Of a stretch of DNA of 64,000 bases, positions 61,690-64,000 are shown one piece after another. The position numbers were made by a program, and so were the translations under genes. Within the stretch, counting starts at the first letter, position 1, and each line of letters opens with the position of its first letter. The stretch is taken from the NCBI RefSeq assembly GCF_013170825.1, contig NZ_CP033365.1, forward strand, positions 248,001-312,000. The letters run 5' to 3'. Below the pieces are notes generated by a model. That model did not search any database. It was not told where the DNA came from and saw only the letters and a list, made by a program, of their open reading frames with translations. The stretch is from Mesorhizobium sp. NZP2298. GTDB lineage: Bacteria; Pseudomonadota; Alphaproteobacteria; Rhizobiales; Rhizobiaceae.

Positions 61690-64000
61690 ATGAAATCCCA
61701 ATACAGGGCGATCGTTATTGGCGGCGGCGTGGTTGGAGCCTCGGTGCTCTATCACCTGGCTAAGTTCGGCTGGAGTGATGTCGCACTGATCGAACGCGAG
61801 GTGCTGACAGCCGGGTCGAGCTGGCACGCGGCCGGCGGCTTCCACGCGCTGAACGCCGACCCCAACATCGCCGCGCTGCAGGCCTATACGATCGACCTGC
61901 TGTCGGAGGTCGAAAAAGAATCGGGCCAGAGCATCGGCATGCACATGACCGGCGGCATCTCGGTTGCCTCGGCGCCGGAACGCTGGGAATGGCTGAAGGC
62001 TTCCTACCGCATCTTCCAGACCATGGGCATAAACGATGTCCATCTGGTCGGCGTCGACGAGATCAAGCAACGCTGCCCGATCCTCAATACCGACGGCATG
62101 CTGGGCGGCCTTTATGCGGCACGCGAAGGCCATATCGACCCCTCGGGAGTCGTCCACGCCTATGCCAAGGCAGCGAGGAAGCGCGGTGCCGACATCATCG
62201 AGCACAACCGCGTTCTGGAGCTCAATCGTCGCGCCGATGGCAGCTGGGACGTGGTTACCGAGAAAGGCACTCTCATTGCCGAGCACGTCGTCAACGCCGG
62301 CGGATTGTGGGCCAAGCAGGTCGGCCGGATGGCCGGCATCGATCTGCCGGTTTCGCCAATGGAGCATCACTATCTCGTCACCGAAGCGCTGCCCGAGATC
62401 CAGGCGCTCGGCCGGGAATTGCCGCTGATCGTCGACCTCGAGGGCTTCACCTATATGCGCCAGGAGCAGAAGGGGCTGCTGCTCGGCATCTACGAGATCA
62501 ACCACAAGCACTGGAACATGGACGGGGCACCCTGGGATTACGGCATCGAGCTGATCCAGGAGGACACCGACCGCATCGCCAACGAACTGGCGCTCGGCTT
62601 CAGCCGCTATCCCTGCCTGGAGACAGCCGGCATCAAGCGCTGGGTGAACGGCGCCTTCACCTTCTCGCCGGACGGTAATCCGCTGGTCGGCCCGGTGCGC
62701 GGTGTTCCCAACTACTGGGTGGCCTGCGGTGTCATGGCCGGCTTCCTGCAAGGCGGCGGTGTCGGCAAGTCGCTGGCCGAGTGGATGATCCATGGCGAAC
62801 CGGAAGCCGACGTCTACGGCATGGACATCGCCCGCTACGGCGATTTCGCCTCCAACCGCGAATACATCAAGCAGACGACCGGGCAGTTCTATTCGCGCCG
62901 CTTCGTCATGAGCTATCCCAATGAGCAATTGCCCGCGGGGCGGCCGTTGAAGACAGCAGGCGCGCATGACGCCATGGATGCGGCCGGCGCGCGCTGGGGC
63001 AATTCCTGGGGCATGGAAGTGCCGCTCTACTTCGCGCCGCAAGGTTTCGTTGAAACACCGACGCTGAAGCGCTCCAATGCCTTCGACATCGTCGCCCGGG
63101 AATGCCGCAAGGTACGCGAAGGCGTCGGCCTGCTCGATATCACCGCCTTCTCGCGCTACGAGGTCACCGGACCGCAAGCGGAAGCCTGGCTCGACCGGTT
63201 GCTTGCCTGCGCCCTTCCCAAGCCTGGCCGCGCGAAACTCGCGACGATGCTGGGCGAAAACGGCAAGCTCAAGGGCGACCTCACCGTTTTCAACTGGGGT
63301 GACGGCAGCTGGTGGATCATGGGGTCCTACTATCTGCGCCAATGGCACATGCGCTGGTTCGAACAGCATCTCGGCGAGGGCGTTGCCGTACGCGACATTT
63401 CGGACGCGGTCGTCGGCTTTTCGCTCGCCGGCCCCAATGCGCGCCGTCTGCTCGAACGGCTGACGCACCAGGATGTCTCGCACCAGGCCTTCGGTTTCCT
63501 CACCTGCAAGACGCTGGATGTCGGCCTGGTTCGTGCCAAGGTCGGGCGGCTCTCGGTCATCGGCGAACTCGGCTACGAAATCCATTGCCAGGCCAATGAG
63601 CATGCGGGGCTGCGCCGGGCGCTGCTTGCGGCAGGCAGCGACCTCGGCATAACCGAATACGGCTTCGGCGCGGTCAATTCGCTGCGGCTTGAAAAGAGTT
63701 TTGGCATCTGGTCGCGTGAGTTCACGCAGGATTACACACCGGCCGAGACCGGCATGGACCGCTGGATCGCTTTCGACAAGGGCGATTTCATCGGCCGCGA
63801 AGCGGCGCTGAAAGAGCAGAAGGCCGGCGCCAGGCGCACGCTGGTGACGCTCGAGATGGATGCCGCGGATGCGGACGCCAGCGGCTACGAACCGGTCTGG
63901 AGCGGAGGCAAGCTTGCCGGCTTCGTCACTTCCGGCGGCTATGGCCATACGGTCGGCAAGAGCCTCGCCATGGCGCTTGTCGATGGCGATGCCACCGATG
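61690..64000 (+). CDS. Dimethylglycine/sarcosine dehydrogenase-like FAD protein (3' end cut by window)
   Basis: 770 codons are present and the frame stays open to the window end. An N-terminal FAD domain (AIVIGGGVVGAS, residues 8-18; SSWHAAGG with the covalent-flavin-type His near 49) is followed by FAO_M and GcvT-type aminomethyltransferase domains (LDITAFSRYEVTGP, GELGYEIH, AVNSLRLEKSFGIW). Such enzymes demethylate dimethylglycine or sarcosine and pass the one-carbon unit to tetrahydrofolate. ATG 61690 follows GGAG. About 40-50 residues are probably missing at the C-terminus. Confidence 0.85.
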   Translation, partial: MKSQYRAIVIGGGVVGASVLYHLAKFGWSDVALIEREVLTAGSSWHAAGGFHALNADPNIAALQAYTIDLLSEVEKESGQSIGMHMTGGISVASAPERWEWLKASYRIFQTMGINDVHLVGVDEIKQRCPILNTDGMLGGLYAAREGHIDPSGVVHAYAKAARKRGADIIEHNRVLELNRRADGSWDVVTEKGTLIAEHVVNAGGLWAKQVGRMAGIDLPVSPMEHHYLVTEALPEIQALGRELPLIVDLEGFTYMRQEQKGLLLGIYEINHKHWNMDGAPWDYGIELIQEDTDRIANELALGFSRYPCLETAGIKRWVNGAFTFSPDGNPLVGPVRGVPNYWVACGVMAGFLQGGGVGKSLAEWMIHGEPEADVYGMDIARYGDFASNREYIKQTTGQFYSRRFVMSYPNEQLPAGRPLKTAGAHDAMDAAGARWGNSWGMEVPLYFAPQGFVETPTLKRSNAFDIVARECRKVREGVGLLDITAFSRYEVTGPQAEAWLDRLLACALPKPGRAKLATMLGENGKLKGDLTVFNWGDGSWWIMGSYYLRQWHMRWFEQHLGEGVAVRDISDAVVGFSLAGPNARRLLERLTHQDVSHQAFGFLTCKTLDVGLVRAKVGRLSVIGELGYEIHCQANEHAGLRRALLAAGSDLGITEYGFGAVNSLRLEKSFGIWSREFTQDYTPAETGMDRWIAFDKGDFIGREAALKEQKAGARRTLVTLEMDAADADASGYEPVWSGGKLAGFVTSGGYGHTVGKSLAMALVDGDATD

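Noticed and set aside
61630..63948. 772-codon open frame on the minus strand at the right end
   Set aside because: Shadow of the dimethylglycine-dehydrogenase-like gene, whose FAD and GcvT motifs on the plus strand are clear.
1..64000. CRISPR arrays, tRNA or rRNA genes, insertion sequences
   Set aside because: No direct-repeat array, no transposase-like protein and no tRNA- or rRNA-like sequence were found on reading; a covariance-model scan was not possible here.

Overview
The window reads as a GC-rich alphaproteobacterial chromosome or megaplasmid, most like a rhizobium of the Mesorhizobium/Sinorhizobium group. The left end carries succinoglycan-type exo genes (exoM-exoA-exoL in the order known from S. 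meliloti, plus exoK, exoU, exoX, exoY, exoF and exoQ homologues). The right half is a dense run of catabolic operons, each with a local regulator. No tRNA, rRNA, insertion sequence or CRISPR array was seen.

Region 1 (1-14.4 kb and 23.1-27.5 kb): exopolysaccharide biosynthesis. It holds glycosyltransferases, two GH16 glycanases, a Wzx-type flippase, UDP-glucose dehydrogenase, an FAD/GMC dehydrogenase with a Tat-targeted small subunit, a phosphoribosyltransferase-HAD fusion, the ExoX inhibitor beside ExoY, the ExoF export protein and the ExoQ polymerase. Most of its intergenic regions carry one or more TGC-N3-GCA palindromes. I propose these as sites for a PhaR/AniA-type carbon-storage regulator.

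Region 2 (14.4-23.0 kb): a complete lasso-peptide gene cluster embedded in the exo locus. A 50-residue precursor too short for routine ORF calling (17149-17301) has the canonical Y-x2-P-x-L-x3-G-x5-T leader and a 24-residue core with Gly1 and Asp9. It is followed by a PqqD-like recognition protein, a transglutaminase-fold leader protease, an asparagine-synthetase-like cyclase, an HPr-kinase-like kinase and an ABC exporter. A nucleotidyltransferase gene, overlapping exoU, is divergent. The core ends in Ser, so a C-terminally phosphorylated and perhaps sugar-decorated lasso peptide is predicted. This is the most interesting system in the window.

Region 3 (27.8-50.5 kb): catabolism. It holds acetone carboxylase (acxA-acxB-acxC) with an SDR and a divergent LuxR-type regulator; a fused E1 (TPP) dehydrogenase broken by a frameshift; a peptide/nickel-type ABC importer (binding protein separate from the permeases and ATPases); a class-III aminotransferase; a GntR regulator; otnK-otnC for four-carbon sugar acids; an aldehyde dehydrogenase; a CoA-transferase; and an IclR regulator with an SDR. 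Near-identical operator-like palindromes link the IclR promoter and the E1 promoter, and a TGATATATCA motif links the E1, aminotransferase and GntR promoters.

Region 4 (51.6-58.4 kb): a second glycan-related group: a glycoamylase-fold (GH144-like) protein, a flavin disulfide-reductase homologue lacking its second redox cysteine, a GT4 enzyme, a fusion resembling yeast Och1 plus Mnn9/Anp1 domains, and an exostosin-like protein. Region 5 (58.5-64 kb): a DUF1349 protein, an aldehyde dehydrogenase, a TetR regulator and a truncated dimethylglycine/sarcosine-dehydrogenase-like gene. The last two promoters share a motif.
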